From Candidatus Poseidoniaceae archaeon (GTDB taxonomy: Archaea; Thermoplasmatota; Poseidoniia; Poseidoniales; Poseidoniaceae), in assembly GCA_938084455.1 (NCBI GenBank), contig CALKDX010000024.1, positions 1 to 46,691 of the forward strand: DNA of 46,691 nucleotides, given 5' to 3'. Position 1 is the first letter of the stretch. Every line of letters begins with the position of its first letter. Both the position numbers and the translations under genes were made by a program. This document shows positions 19,038-28,991 of this stretch, piece after piece. Under the pieces are notes generated by a model, which was not told the origin of the DNA, ran no database searches, and saw only the letters and a list, made by a program, of their open reading frames with translations.

Positions 19038-19391
19038 TCAAAGAGCGTTATCTGCTCTATTCAACACCCACTCAAACATCGATTCAAGGCTCGGTTGAAG
19101 TGCAATCGCATCTTCTGTTAGTTCGTACATTACAGTAGCAGGTACGGTCGCAAATGCCGTACGAGTGACCAAACCATGATCTTCAAGTTCCCCCAATCGT
19201 CTTGCAACGGTTGTTGAGGAGGAGTTTACTCTCTTTTTGATCATAGAAAAACGCATAGGTTCTTTATCGCAGTTCATGATGTAGAGGATGCTTAGCATCT
19301 TTGATTTTGAAAGCAAGACAAGCAAATCATCCACATGAGCTTTCGCAGATTCACACATGGACTGCATACGCTGAGATTGTTCTTGGGACAT
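19038..19391 (-). CDS. HxlR-like winged-helix transcriptional regulator
   Basis: LLSKSKMLSILYIMNCDKEPMRFSMIKKRVNSSSTTVARRLGELEDHGLVTRTAFATVPATVMYELTEDA. ORF opens at 19409. Confidence 0.72.
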   Translation of the reverse strand: MSQEQSQRMQSMCESAKAHVDDLLVLLSKSKMLSILYIMNCDKEPMRFSMIKKRVNSSSTTVARRLGELEDHGLVTRTAFATVPATVMYELTEDAIALQPSLESMFEWVLNRADNAL

Positions 19392-19409
19392 AGAGTGGCT
19401 AAGTACCAT

Positions 19410-19487
19410 TTTGTTATTAGGGAACAGGTTACAACATTGTTACAAAAAAACACTGTTGCCACTTTTCTCCTTATTATGAGATGCACA
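19410..19487. promoter_or_regulatory. Divergent promoter region with two AACANTGTT palindromes
   Basis: AACATTGTT (19433-19441) and AACACTGTT (19449-19457), 16 bp apart, between a divergent regulator and a dehydrogenase. Confidence 0.4.
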
Positions 19488-20603
19488 ATGCCCCGAACTA
19501 TGACGACACATCCGAACGGCAAGACAATGAATATCATCGGCTTTTCAAAATATGGTAAACCTTCGGAATTGAAGAAAACAACGGCCGCCTATCCCCATGG
19601 CTTTGATGCTTCAAACAACATCGTGATCAAGGTTCACGCAGCGGCTATCAATCCGGTCGACAAAGGACTGCTATCGGGCGATCTAAAGATTGTCCTTCCC
19701 GTGGCAACCTTTCCTCACGTGATCAGTTACGATGTGGCTGGCGTTGTTGAAGAAGCAGATCGTGAGGGGAAATTCTCTGTCGGTCAACCCGTCTTTGCTC
19801 GCCTGTTTGGAAACGAAAAAGATGGAAAGAAAACCCCGTGGTACAGAGGTGCTATGGCGGAGTACTGTGTTGCGGATACATCTAATGTTGTACCAAAACC
19901 AGAAAACCTCACTTTTGAGGAAGCGGCCTCGATACCACTCGTTGGCATGACTGCTCTCCAGGTGCTCAAAGCATCTGGGCTCAAAGAAGGAGGTTCTATC
20001 TTCATTTCTGGAGGAGCAGGCGGCGTTGGCACCATGGCGATTCAACTTGCAAAGCACGTGTTCAAGGCTCGCCTCGTCGTCACGACAGCATCCAATGGCG
20101 AGAAAGAAAAGTTGTGCAAGAGCCTCGGAGCAGATGTGGTTGTTGATTACAAGACTGCGAAATTCGAGGAAGTCTATGGCGGAGTGAACGCAGAGAAATT
20201 TGACGTCTGTTTCGATACGACCGCCGAGAGCCTCAAGATGGCGGCGATCGTCAAAGATGGTGGACGTATTGTGACCATCGCGGGCATGGCGACTCTTGAG
20301 GAACTACGTCGCATAGGTGGGACAGCTTGGATTCTCAAACTCTTTGTCAAGCGGAGAGTGAAGCGTAAGGAATACAAAGCGGCTCTATCTAAGAATGCGG
20401 ACTGGAATTACCTTTTCCTTTTACCAAGTCAAAATGACCTCTCAACGCTTGCAGGCCATCTCCAAAGCGGCTTGATTAAGCCTGTGCTCGATGGTGTTTG
20501 GGACTTCCATTCAGAGGATTCCGAAGAAGGTTGGCAAGGAGCGTTCAATCGATCTTTTTCTGGTCGTGCGAAGGGCAAATGTGTGGTGCAGATTGTATCT
20601 TGA
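19488..20603 (+). CDS. NAD(P)-dependent alcohol dehydrogenase / quinone oxidoreductase-like MDR protein
   Basis: HAAAINPVDKGLLSGD, VISYDVAGVVEEAD, GGSIFISGGAGGVGTMAIQLAKHV, ADVVVDYKT. ORF opens at 19335, but the plausible Met starts are 19488, 19500 and 19527. Confidence 0.85.
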   Translation: MPRTMTTHPNGKTMNIIGFSKYGKPSELKKTTAAYPHGFDASNNIVIKVHAAAINPVDKGLLSGDLKIVLPVATFPHVISYDVAGVVEEADREGKFSVGQPVFARLFGNEKDGKKTPWYRGAMAEYCVADTSNVVPKPENLTFEEAASIPLVGMTALQVLKASGLKEGGSIFISGGAGGVGTMAIQLAKHVFKARLVVTTASNGEKEKLCKSLGADVVVDYKTAKFEEVYGGVNAEKFDVCFDTTAESLKMAAIVKDGGRIVTIAGMATLEELRRIGGTAWILKLFVKRRVKRKEYKAALSKNADWNYLFLLPSQNDLSTLAGHLQSGLIKPVLDGVWDFHSEDSEEGWQGAFNRSFSGRAKGKCVVQIVS

Positions 20604-20628
20604 GCCCACTGAAGGCCATCCATAGGAT

Positions 20629-21561
20629 TTAGCAGACGGGCGCCGTTGACGTGCCTAAGTGAGGCACATACTCTGCGGGGTTGACCGCTGCCAAATAATC
20701 TGCATCTGATGGATTCTCTAACTCGTCGGTGGCAAGTGTTCTTCCGTCGAGGGTGAAGATTGAGTAGCCGTTTTCGATCAGTGGAGTGAAAATGTCCTTA
20801 GCATGTTTATCGACGGATGCCAGAATTGAATGTCGAAGTTCAAACAGAACAAATCCGATTCTGTGGTCCTTCAACATGGAGGTGGCACCTTGGAGCACAT
20901 CATCTTCAAAACCTTCAACGTCGATTTTGAGAAAATCAATTCGATCAATGCCGTGGGTTGAGCAATAACGGTCCACAGTGTCAACTTCGACGTCAATCTT
21001 CTCGACCGTGGGGCTAGCGGCTGTGTCCCCGAGGGAATGGTGGCCGTGGAAACTTTTGACGTGAAGCTGAAGTGTACCCGGTTCCTTGCTAAGGGCGAGT
21101 TGTGAAAGGGTGATGTTTTTGGTTTTTCGAAGTTTAACTTGGTCCCTCGTCATTTGAATATTCTCAGGATGAGGCTCAAACCCATGAACATGCTCTGTGC
21201 GGTTGGCCAACCAGTTTGCGATGGTTCCAATGTTAGTCCCAACGTCAAAGACGATGTCTTGCTTGGTCAGCAGCGGTTCAATCACATCCAGCCAGTGGGT
21301 CGCATCAACAGAGAGGTTTTCCTTCAGGGTCCACTTGAGCCGTTGACCTTCAAGAACAGGCCTTAGCAGCCCGCGCCTAGGGTCGTGGACGTACACCATT
21401 AACTCGGATTGCTTGATCCATCGCTTGATGATGGGTTCGGTGATGTAGGTGGAGTAGATACGACCGGGGAGTCGCAGACCATAGCGCAAGGCTCGATACG
21501 GAAACGAAGCCTTCAAGCCCATCAGGTACCGCTTCGTTGCTCTCTTCTTCAACGTATTCAT
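20629..21561 (-). CDS. FkbM-family methyltransferase
   Basis: DIVFDVGTNIGTIANWLANR...VHGFEPHPENIQMTRDQV...IDFLKIDVEGFEDDVLQGATSMLKDHRIGFVLFEL. Confidence 0.88.
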   Translation of the reverse strand: MNTLKKRATKRYLMGLKASFPYRALRYGLRLPGRIYSTYITEPIIKRWIKQSELMVYVHDPRRGLLRPVLEGQRLKWTLKENLSVDATHWLDVIEPLLTKQDIVFDVGTNIGTIANWLANRTEHVHGFEPHPENIQMTRDQVKLRKTKNITLSQLALSKEPGTLQLHVKSFHGHHSLGDTAASPTVEKIDVEVDTVDRYCSTHGIDRIDFLKIDVEGFEDDVLQGATSMLKDHRIGFVLFELRHSILASVDKHAKDIFTPLIENGYSIFTLDGRTLATDELENPSDADYLAAVNPAEYVPHLGTSTAPVC

Positions 21562-21800
21562 CCACTGAATGCGATGAATGAGCGCTTCGGGGTGATGTCG
21601 CCTTGGGTGGGCTGATGGTCAATACGACACATAGTGAATAGAGTGGGTACAGATACAAGAACGACTTTCGGGACCACTGCGTAGATTATCCTCTGTCTGC
21701 TCGATGACCTCTCATCCGTTGGAGCAGATTCGGATGATGTTGAATTACCAACTCATAAACTGAATAAGCGATGCATCGGAATGGCTCGTAGTCCGTTGGT

Positions 21801-22805
21801 TCAATCCAAACCAGGATAGAGGAGAGTTGCGAAGGCAACCTGCATTTTTCTGTAAAAATTCAATGTAAGACGTCGACTAAGCACGTCGCCATTACGACGG
21901 ACTGCCTCTTTCAGAATGGCGTTGTAGGCCATACACATCAATCGAGGTGAGCGCCGAGCGTCTTTGTCAAGCAAAGGAAGCAAGCCAAGTGCGTTATTTC
22001 GATTCGCGATGACATGGTCAATGTAGTGGCGCATGAAATTTTGCCAAGCGGGTCTGCTTGCCAGTGTAGGATCGTTAAGATCGGCGTGTGTAAGACCGAA
22101 TTTTGCAAGTTCTTCGGTTGGGAGGTAAATCCGATTTCTGCCGAGATCTTCTTGGATGTCTCTCAAGACGTTGACAAGTTGCAGAAACAAACCCATCTCA
22201 ACAGCGTGACGCCGTGCATTAGCATCCGAGTAGCCATAAATTTCGATCAAGCAAAGTCCGACGGTAGAGGCGACGCGATAACAGTAACGGCGCAAATCTT
22301 CGAAGCGGGCGTATGTGGTTTCGAACAGGTCATCTTCCATTCCGTTGATCAATTCACCCAGATGCTCGACGTCGATGGGGTACCGTCGTAAGGTGTCGCT
22401 CAGCGCTATGAACACAGAATCAGACATGGATTGTCCATCTTGAATGGCTGCGAGTTGCTCGCGGAAGAACATCAGCGCCCTGAGCCTGTCTTTGTGTTCC
22501 TTTTCCGAAAAAATTGGATTGACTTTACGTTCGCTAAGCAATTGTTCCATCCGAAGCGTTGTGGCTTCGTCGAGATGGGTGAGATCGTGTTCAGGTAACC
22601 AGTCCCCGTCAACGATGTCATCGACGCGACGGCAGAAGGCATAGAGAGCATTGACGGCTCTGCGCTTCGGCTCTGGGAGGTGCCGGAAGGAACGGAAAAA
22701 GGAAGAGGAAGCTGCCCGGGCGATGTCTTCGCACTCCACATAAGCTCGTTCAAGCCGTTCCACGGAAGAGGTACCGTTTTCGGAGAGAAGGAAACTTGAT
22801 GTCAT
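21801..22805 (-). CDS. crtB: Phytoene/squalene synthase family protein
   Basis: SSFFRSFRHLPEPKRRAVNALYAFCRRVDDIVDGD; LVNVLRDIQEDLGRNRIYLPTEEL. Confidence 0.85.
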   Translation of the reverse strand: MTSSFLLSENGTSSVERLERAYVECEDIARAASSSFFRSFRHLPEPKRRAVNALYAFCRRVDDIVDGDWLPEHDLTHLDEATTLRMEQLLSERKVNPIFSEKEHKDRLRALMFFREQLAAIQDGQSMSDSVFIALSDTLRRYPIDVEHLGELINGMEDDLFETTYARFEDLRRYCYRVASTVGLCLIEIYGYSDANARRHAVEMGLFLQLVNVLRDIQEDLGRNRIYLPTEELAKFGLTHADLNDPTLASRPAWQNFMRHYIDHVIANRNNALGLLPLLDKDARRSPRLMCMAYNAILKEAVRRNGDVLSRRLTLNFYRKMQVAFATLLYPGLD

Positions 22806-22893
22806 GCATAATCACCTCGGCAACACTGGTCATCCCCGACTGTCCGTATTTGAACTGTGGTTTTTTCCCGTTGTGTTGCGCTCGTTTTTCAGT

Positions 22894-24522
22894 TCAGGCC
22901 AATTCGGTCCAATCCACGTCTGCTTCGACCATTTCGACTTCGTCGACGTCCATCTGGGCGAGTTGGAGTTTCCCTGACAACTCGTCGTTGACGGCGTGCC
23001 AGTATGAATAGGCTTCAATCACCCAAATTCCAGATTCACGGGTACCGTTACCGCTGCCTTTGACCCCACCGAACGGAAGGTGAGCTTCAGCTCCTGTGGT
23101 TGAGTTGTTGATACCGGTCATGCCAGCCTTAATTCCGGTTTTGTAGCGGTATGCTTCAAGGCGATCGTTGGTGTAAATAGCGGACGAAAGACCGTATGGA
23201 CTCGCGTTTGCAAGGTGGAGAGCATGGTCGAAATCAGTTGCCTTGCAGATGGTCACCGCTGGACCGAACACTTCATCATGGAAGCATTGCATGTCTTCAG
23301 TGACGTCGGTGAAGACGTGTGGCCACATGTAGACACCATCTTCAGCAGTGCTCAAGAAATTCGTTGGTTTGTTGTCGCTCGTGATGCGTCCTTTACCGTG
23401 AATTAGGTTTGCTCCGGATGCTTTGCACATCTCGAGATCGGAGAGGAAGTCCTTGGCGTACTTTTCGGACAGCATAGGGCCGTACAGCACACCATCGTGG
23501 ACCAGTGAATCACCGATGCGAGTTGACTCAACCTTAGCCATGAATTTGGTCATGAATTCGTCATAAATGTCCTCGTGCAGAATTAGGTTTCCGAGCGAAG
23601 TACAGCGTTGTCCTGCAGTTCCAAACGCACCCCAATAGGCCCCTTCAACAGCGTTGTCGAGGTTGGCAGATGGCATCACGACGAGCGGGTTTTTACCACC
23701 CAATTCAAGTGAGCAAGAAACCAGATTCCGACCACAAACTTCTCCGATCATTTTTCCGACCTCTGTCGAACCTGTGAAGGAGATCTTGTTGACCTTGCCT
23801 TCGTCAACAGCGTCGACGAGGTATTGTCCTGCCCCGCTTCCCTTTCCGTGGACGAGGTTGATGACACCGTCTGGTAGTCCTGCTTCATGCATGATGCGGG
23901 CGAGTGCAAATGAGAGCAGTGGTGCGTCCTGTGGGCTCTTCCACACACAAGTGTTTCCACACATGATGGCCGGAATCATCTTCCAAAATGGAACGGCTGC
24001 TGGGAAGTTGCAAGCATTGATAATTCCACAGACACCCAGCGGGCGACGGTAGGTGAACAGTTCCTTGTCTGGAAGTTCAGAATTGACGGTTTGTCCGTAC
24101 AAACGGCGACCTTCCGATTGGAAAAATAAGCATGTGTCAATGGCTTCTTGAACCGAACCTGCTGCTTCTTTGAGGGTCTTTCCGATTTCACGGGTTTCAA
24201 GAGCGACAATGGCGTCCTTGTGTTCCATGAGCAAACGCCCCATGTTGCCAATGATCTGACCACGGGTTGGTGCTGGAGTTGCGGCCCATGCGGGGAACGC
24301 AGCTTGTGCAGCATCGAGCGCAGCGTGAACGTCAGCACGGGTTGAGAGAGGGAATTCGCCCAGTGAATCGTTGAGAATTGCCGGGTTGATTGAAGTAAAT
24401 GTTGCACCATCGCTGGCAAGCGTCAACTGCCCGTTGATGATGTTGTAGCCGCGTACAGCGGGTTTTCCATTTGGGTTTTCTGCGGCGAGGAACTCGAGAC
24501 CTGTTTCTAGAACATGAACCAT
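22894..24522 (-). CDS. Aldehyde dehydrogenase (ALDH7-like)
   Basis: CGIINACNFPAAVPFWKMIPAIMCGNT, SFTGSTEVGKMI, LELGGKNPLVV, GTAGQRCTSLGNLILHEDIYDEF, DEVFGPAVTI. Confidence 0.9.
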   Translation of the reverse strand: MVHVLETGLEFLAAENPNGKPAVRGYNIINGQLTLASDGATFTSINPAILNDSLGEFPLSTRADVHAALDAAQAAFPAWAATPAPTRGQIIGNMGRLLMEHKDAIVALETREIGKTLKEAAGSVQEAIDTCLFFQSEGRRLYGQTVNSELPDKELFTYRRPLGVCGIINACNFPAAVPFWKMIPAIMCGNTCVWKSPQDAPLLSFALARIMHEAGLPDGVINLVHGKGSGAGQYLVDAVDEGKVNKISFTGSTEVGKMIGEVCGRNLVSCSLELGGKNPLVVMPSANLDNAVEGAYWGAFGTAGQRCTSLGNLILHEDIYDEFMTKFMAKVESTRIGDSLVHDGVLYGPMLSEKYAKDFLSDLEMCKASGANLIHGKGRITSDNKPTNFLSTAEDGVYMWPHVFTDVTEDMQCFHDEVFGPAVTICKATDFDHALHLANASPYGLSSAIYTNDRLEAYRYKTGIKAGMTGINNSTTGAEAHLPFGGVKGSGNGTRESGIWVIEAYSYWHAVNDELSGKLQLAQMDVDEVEMVEADVDWTELA

Positions 24523-24700
24523 GGTCAGGCCAACAAAACTCCCTTCTTCAAAGTGATGGAACGAGTGCGTTGAGGTTCAGGGAGCAAGAATCATGAAAAA
24601 TCGACATTAGGTTAAAAGAGGGTCGGCGTGAAGAGGAAGGGGAGAGGCGTGGAATAGAGGTTTAAATGAACTCGACCACGCATCCCAATGAAGTGATACA

Positions 24701-26929
24701 ATGGCCGGCGATGAAAAGACAATGTCCTTGCGAGTTGCAAAAGCGATCCCCTCTGATGTCGGCCACGGTCGTGCTCGAATTTCCGGGGAAAATGACCTAG
24801 GCCTCAAGCCTGGGGACATCGTCGAAATCAAAGGCGATAAGCGCTCAACTGCCGCCATTTACTGGCGCAGCCGTCCAGAGGACACGAAGATGGAAATCAT
24901 TCGAGTCGATGGAATCATCCGTAAAAATGCAGGCGTCAGCCTCGGTGACCGAGTCACCGTTTCAAAAGTCGAAGCAAAAGAGTGCACGAAGCTGGTGTTA
25001 TCACCAGTGATGGCCAACAAACAGAAGGTCAAGTTTGGCCCAGGCATCGAAGGCTTTGCTCGTCGAGGACTCTCAAAGCGTCCTGTCGTTCAAGGCGACC
25101 GCATCTTCATCCCCGGAATGACCCTCTTTGCTGAAGCATTGCCCTTCGCAGTGGTAAACACTGTCCCCAAGGGAATTGTCAAGGTCACCAACGACACGGA
25201 CATTGTCATCAAAGACGAAACGGTTGATGATGAAGATGCTGGACAATCCGAAGGCATCACCTACGAAGATGTGGGTGGTATCGGCCAGCAATTACAAAAG
25301 GTTCGAGAAATGATTGAATTGCCACTCAAGCATCCTGAACTGTTCCGCCGTCTTGGCATCGACCCACCAAAGGGTGTTCTCCTGCACGGTCCTCCCGGTA
25401 CAGGAAAAACAATGATTGCAAAGGCAGTTGCAACCGAAGTGAATGCTCACTTTAAGTCGATCAACGGGCCTGAAATCATCTCGAAGTATTACGGTGAATC
25501 AGAAAAGCAACTGCGCGAGATTTTCGATGAAGCCGCAGAAAACTCGCCCGCAATCATCTTCATCGACGAAATCGATTCAATCTGCCCTAAGCGCGAAGAC
25601 GTCAGCGGTGAAGTTGAACGACGCGTCGTGGCTCAGATGCTGACCCTCATGGATGGCATGCAAGGACGCGATAACGTGGTTGTCATCGGCGCCACAAACC
25701 GACGAGACGCACTCGACCCTGCGCTTCGCCGACCTGGGCGATTCGACCGTGAAATCGAAATTGGAGTGCCTGACCGAGACGGGCGAAGTGAGATTATGGA
25801 TGTCCACACCCGTCAAATGCCAATCTCAGAGGATTTCGAAATCAACTGGGTCTTGGACAACACCTACGGTTTTGTTGGAGCTGATCTCGCCGCACTTGTT
25901 CGTGAAGCGGCCATGAAGGCTCTTCGCCGATACTTGCCAGAAATTGAACTCGATGAAGAGACGATCCCCCCCGAAGTGCTGGAAAAGATGGAAGTCCGAA
26001 TGGACGATTTCAAAGAAGCGATCAAGGACGTCGAACCATCGGCCCTGCGAGAAATTTACGTCGAAATCCCAGCAGTCACATGGGAAGAAGTCGGTGGCCT
26101 AGAAGAGGTCAAGGACCGATTGAAGGAATCTGTTGAATGGCCATTGACTCAACCGGAACTCTTCGAGCACTTTGGCATTAAACCACCTCGTGGCATCGTC
26201 CTCTTTGGTGCACCAGGTACTGGAAAGACGCTGCTTGCAAAAGCCATTGCGAACGAGGCACAAGCCAACTTCATCAGCATCAAAGGTCCGGAACTGATTT
26301 CGAAATGGGTCGGTGAATCCGAACGAGCAATTCGAGAAATTTTCAAGAAGGCGAAGCAGTCCGCCCCGGCGATTATCTTCCTCGACGAATTTGAGTCGAT
26401 TGCGAGCATGCGTTCATCGAACTCAGATGGATCAGGCAGCGATGTTTCAAACCGCGTGGTGAACCAACTGCTCGCCAGCATGGATGGTGTCGAATCTCTT
26501 GATGGTGTCATCATCGTCGCAGCGACCAATAGGCCTGAGATGATCGACCCCGCATTGCTTCGCAGCGGTCGCTTTGAGCGAGTGCTCCATGTCCCACCGC
26601 CAGACCTTGGCGCTCGTGAAGCAATCTTCAACATCCACAGCGAAGGTATGCCACTCTCCAAATTCTCCATGAAGGACATCATCGGTGGCCTTGAGGGATT
26701 CACAGGTGCTGATGTTGAAGCGGTCTGTAGGGAAGCTGCACTTATTTGCATGCGTGCAAACAAAAAGAAGGTGACCAAGAAACACTTCGAAGAAGCAATC
26801 AAGCGGGTGCGACCAACCGTCACCCCCGAGATGTTGGACTACTATCAGAAGATGGAAACCAGACTCACGAGTGGTTTGTCAAACATCAAGCGCAACCGCG
26901 ACACGAGTTTTGGCATGGAATCAATGTGA
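24701..26929 (+). CDS. cdc48: CDC48/VCP-like double AAA+ ATPase
   Basis: CDC48 N-domain ([18 protein letters not shown]), two Walker A motifs ([28 protein letters not shown]), two SRH regions, ITYEDVGGI and [13 protein letters not shown] linkers. Start may be 24722. Confidence 0.96.
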   Translation: MAGDEKTMSLRVAKAIPSDVGHGRARISGENDLGLKPGDIVEIKGDKRSTAAIYWRSRPEDTKMEIIRVDGIIRKNAGVSLGDRVTVSKVEAKECTKLVLSPVMANKQKVKFGPGIEGFARRGLSKRPVVQGDRIFIPGMTLFAEALPFAVVNTVPKGIVKVTNDTDIVIKDETVDDEDAGQSEGITYEDVGGIGQQLQKVREMIELPLKHPELFRRLGIDPPKGVLLHGPPGTGKTMIAKAVATEVNAHFKSINGPEIISKYYGESEKQLREIFDEAAENSPAIIFIDEIDSICPKREDVSGEVERRVVAQMLTLMDGMQGRDNVVVIGATNRRDALDPALRRPGRFDREIEIGVPDRDGRSEIMDVHTRQMPISEDFEINWVLDNTYGFVGADLAALVREAAMKALRRYLPEIELDEETIPPEVLEKMEVRMDDFKEAIKDVEPSALREIYVEIPAVTWEEVGGLEEVKDRLKESVEWPLTQPELFEHFGIKPPRGIVLFGAPGTGKTLLAKAIANEAQANFISIKGPELISKWVGESERAIREIFKKAKQSAPAIIFLDEFESIASMRSSNSDGSGSDVSNRVVNQLLASMDGVESLDGVIIVAATNRPEMIDPALLRSGRFERVLHVPPPDLGAREAIFNIHSEGMPLSKFSMKDIIGGLEGFTGADVEAVCREAALICMRANKKKVTKKHFEEAIKRVRPTVTPEMLDYYQKMETRLTSGLSNIKRNRDTSFGMESM

Positions 26930-27000
26930 TGCTTGCATTGCAGGCGACGCATTCATGATGCGGCACATATTGGCAAGGTCACAGAAGGAGGGAAAAGCCC

Positions 27001-27240
27001 GTGGCAATTTTCGCAAGAGAGATCATCGGCAGGGATGTTGTCGATTCACACCAAGAACGATTGGGCGAATTAAAAGACGTCGTCTTTGACACCCCAACAG
27101 GTGCTATCCTTGCGCTGAGGGTCAAAATTGAGAACGATATTGATGTCTCAAAACTGCCTTGGGAGATGCATGACGGCTTGATTCAAATCCCCGTGGAAGA
27201 AATCAACCGCATAGCGGCTAAAATCCACCTTAAACGCTAG
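27001..27240 (+). CDS. PRC-barrel domain protein
   Basis: 79 aa with GTG start, preceded by GGAGGG; FAREIIGRDVVDSHQERLGELKDVVFDTPTGAILALRV. Confidence 0.8.
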   Translation: MAIFAREIIGRDVVDSHQERLGELKDVVFDTPTGAILALRVKIENDIDVSKLPWEMHDGLIQIPVEEINRIAAKIHLKR

Positions 27241-27278
27241 TAAAACCCATATTAACCAAGATTTCTGATGTTTTTTTG

Positions 27279-27291
27279 AACCATCATGGTT
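27279..27291. repeat. Perfect palindrome AACCAT-C-ATGGTT upstream of the DUF4350-like gene
   Basis: Read directly; sits just after a T7 tract (27271-27277) downstream of the PRC-barrel gene. Confidence 0.5.
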
Positions 27292-27377
27292 GAGCATTTG
27301 TTTGACAAGCAGTCACAACCTTCTAAACCGATGCGAGGGCGTCCTCGTGTCGGAATCTCGCTCCAGTTGGCCCCCTC

Positions 27378-28985
27378 ATGTTTAGCGACCGCAATTTCAA
27401 CTACCGACGAATCGGTCTTCAAGCCGCGTTTTGGTTTGTGATGTCTTTGCTTTTGCTTACTGTTTTGTTGAATTTTGTCAACCTTTCTAACACCAATCAA
27501 TTGTCCGCCTACGACGATGATTGGGACGACATGTCAGCATTCAGGGCCGATTTGAAAGACGCTGGAATCAAAACCAGTTCCTTGGTCAGCAGCCCGTTGC
27601 TTCTCGCAGACATCGAAGATCCACGCAACACGACCTACATCGTTGCAGGCGTTGAACGGGACACGCTCTCTCTGCCTCAATTTGATGAGGACGGATTCAT
27701 CACCATCGCCGCTGATGACGGATACTCTCCATCTGAAATTGATGCCATTGTTGAATTTGTGGATGCAGGAGGAACAGCATTGGTCCTTGATGACTATGGA
27801 TTCGCAGGAACCATTGCCGAGGCCTTTGGAGTGCGTTACACTGGTTACCAGCTCTACGACACAACCTATGTTGAGGAATTGGATTACAACTTCATTTGGA
27901 TGTGCGTTCAAGCAACACCTTGTGGCATGAATGGTAGCGTGCTTGACGATGCGACCATCTCTGTTCACGACCGCTGGAGTGGGAACCTTGGAGAAGGCGA
28001 ACACCCGTGCAGCATCCTCGACGGGCAAACCATGGCCATCGAAGACGCTGGCTTGTGCGCCCAACATTGGACCGCAGGTGAAATTCAGTACAACGCCACC
28101 TACCAAATGCTTCTCAATGACATCACTGCCTTGGAACTCATTCCTGGCACCATCGGTGCATTACCAGATGTTTCAGTTCGTGCAGTGACCAGCAACGAAG
28201 CTACCGTTGACGTCAACGGTGACGGTGAAATTTGGGTTGGTAACGAACAAAATTCCGAAACGCCCGATTTGTGGGGCCAATTCAACCTCAGTTTCGAAGC
28301 ATGCGCTCGAAGCACATGCGACCCAAATGATGGAGGACGAATCGTCTTCATGGCCGATGGGTCGGCTCTGATCAACGCCATGTATGATTATGAAGGATTC
28401 AATGAGGGCGAGTATGGTCCAACCAACAAGACAATTCCTGCAAACGACAATCGCAAGTGGGCCTTGGACTTCATCGCAGAAGCGGTGATGTCTTCTGACC
28501 CCACTGAAATTGGGCAGGCATCAGATACGGCAATGGTTATTTTTGACGAATCACGTCACCCACAAAACGCACTTCTCGCTGATTCCTACAACACAGTGTA
28601 CTTCCTTTTGGTCTACTTTACTGGAGAAGGACTGGCTATGCTCTTGCTCTTCTTGGTGCTGTTCGTCACCTTCGAAGCCGTGTTGTTGAAGAAGCGCGAT
28701 CCAGAACCATGGCGCCACGTATTCAGCATCATCTACTACGGGTTTGGTGATGCCAATCGGTACACATATTACGCCAAGAGCGAGAAGATTCGCCAGGTGT
28801 TCCTCTCCAAAGTTCGCAACCAAAACGGACTGACTCGAGAAGAGTTCCATGCCATGCCGGCAAAAGATCTCGTCGCCCTCATCAACGACCCAGTGTTGGC
28901 TAAGTTTGCCATTGAACCCAGTAAATACTCACTGGAACAAACCGTAGCGGTCGTAAAACGAATCAAAGCGTGGGGCAGAACCTGA
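27378..28985 (+). CDS. DUF4350-like membrane-anchored protein
   Basis: N-terminal TM, SPSEIDAIVEFVDAGGTALVLDDYGF (DUF4350-like), C-terminal TM and cytosolic region; next to a DUF58 gene. Confidence 0.65.
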   Translation: MFSDRNFNYRRIGLQAAFWFVMSLLLLTVLLNFVNLSNTNQLSAYDDDWDDMSAFRADLKDAGIKTSSLVSSPLLLADIEDPRNTTYIVAGVERDTLSLPQFDEDGFITIAADDGYSPSEIDAIVEFVDAGGTALVLDDYGFAGTIAEAFGVRYTGYQLYDTTYVEELDYNFIWMCVQATPCGMNGSVLDDATISVHDRWSGNLGEGEHPCSILDGQTMAIEDAGLCAQHWTAGEIQYNATYQMLLNDITALELIPGTIGALPDVSVRAVTSNEATVDVNGDGEIWVGNEQNSETPDLWGQFNLSFEACARSTCDPNDGGRIVFMADGSALINAMYDYEGFNEGEYGPTNKTIPANDNRKWALDFIAEAVMSSDPTEIGQASDTAMVIFDESRHPQNALLADSYNTVYFLLVYFTGEGLAMLLLFLVLFVTFEAVLLKKRDPEPWRHVFSIIYYGFGDANRYTYYAKSEKIRQVFLSKVRNQNGLTREEFHAMPAKDLVALINDPVLAKFAIEPSKYSLEQTVAVVKRIKAWGRT

Positions 28986-28991
28986 GGTGAG

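Noticed and set aside
21734-21770. C/D-box-like elements (ATGATG ... CTGA) in the gap downstream of crtB
   Set aside because: Box C is imperfect, no D'/C' pair is convincing, and such short motifs occur by chance.
21771-21815. tRNA-like GGTTCAATCC T-arm sequence
   Set aside because: No acceptor, D or anticodon stems could be assembled, and it overlaps the 3' end of the phytoene synthase CDS.
22796-23011. Small plus-strand Cys-containing ORF
   Set aside because: Overlaps the ALDH C-terminus and crtB start in antisense; Cys spacing is not a convincing zinc finger.
26149-26823. 224-aa minus-strand ORF
   Set aside because: Lies wholly antisense to the conserved second AAA domain of cdc48; shadow ORF.
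27534-28106. 190-aa minus-strand ORF
   Set aside because: Antisense to the DUF4350-like gene; no recognisable motif.
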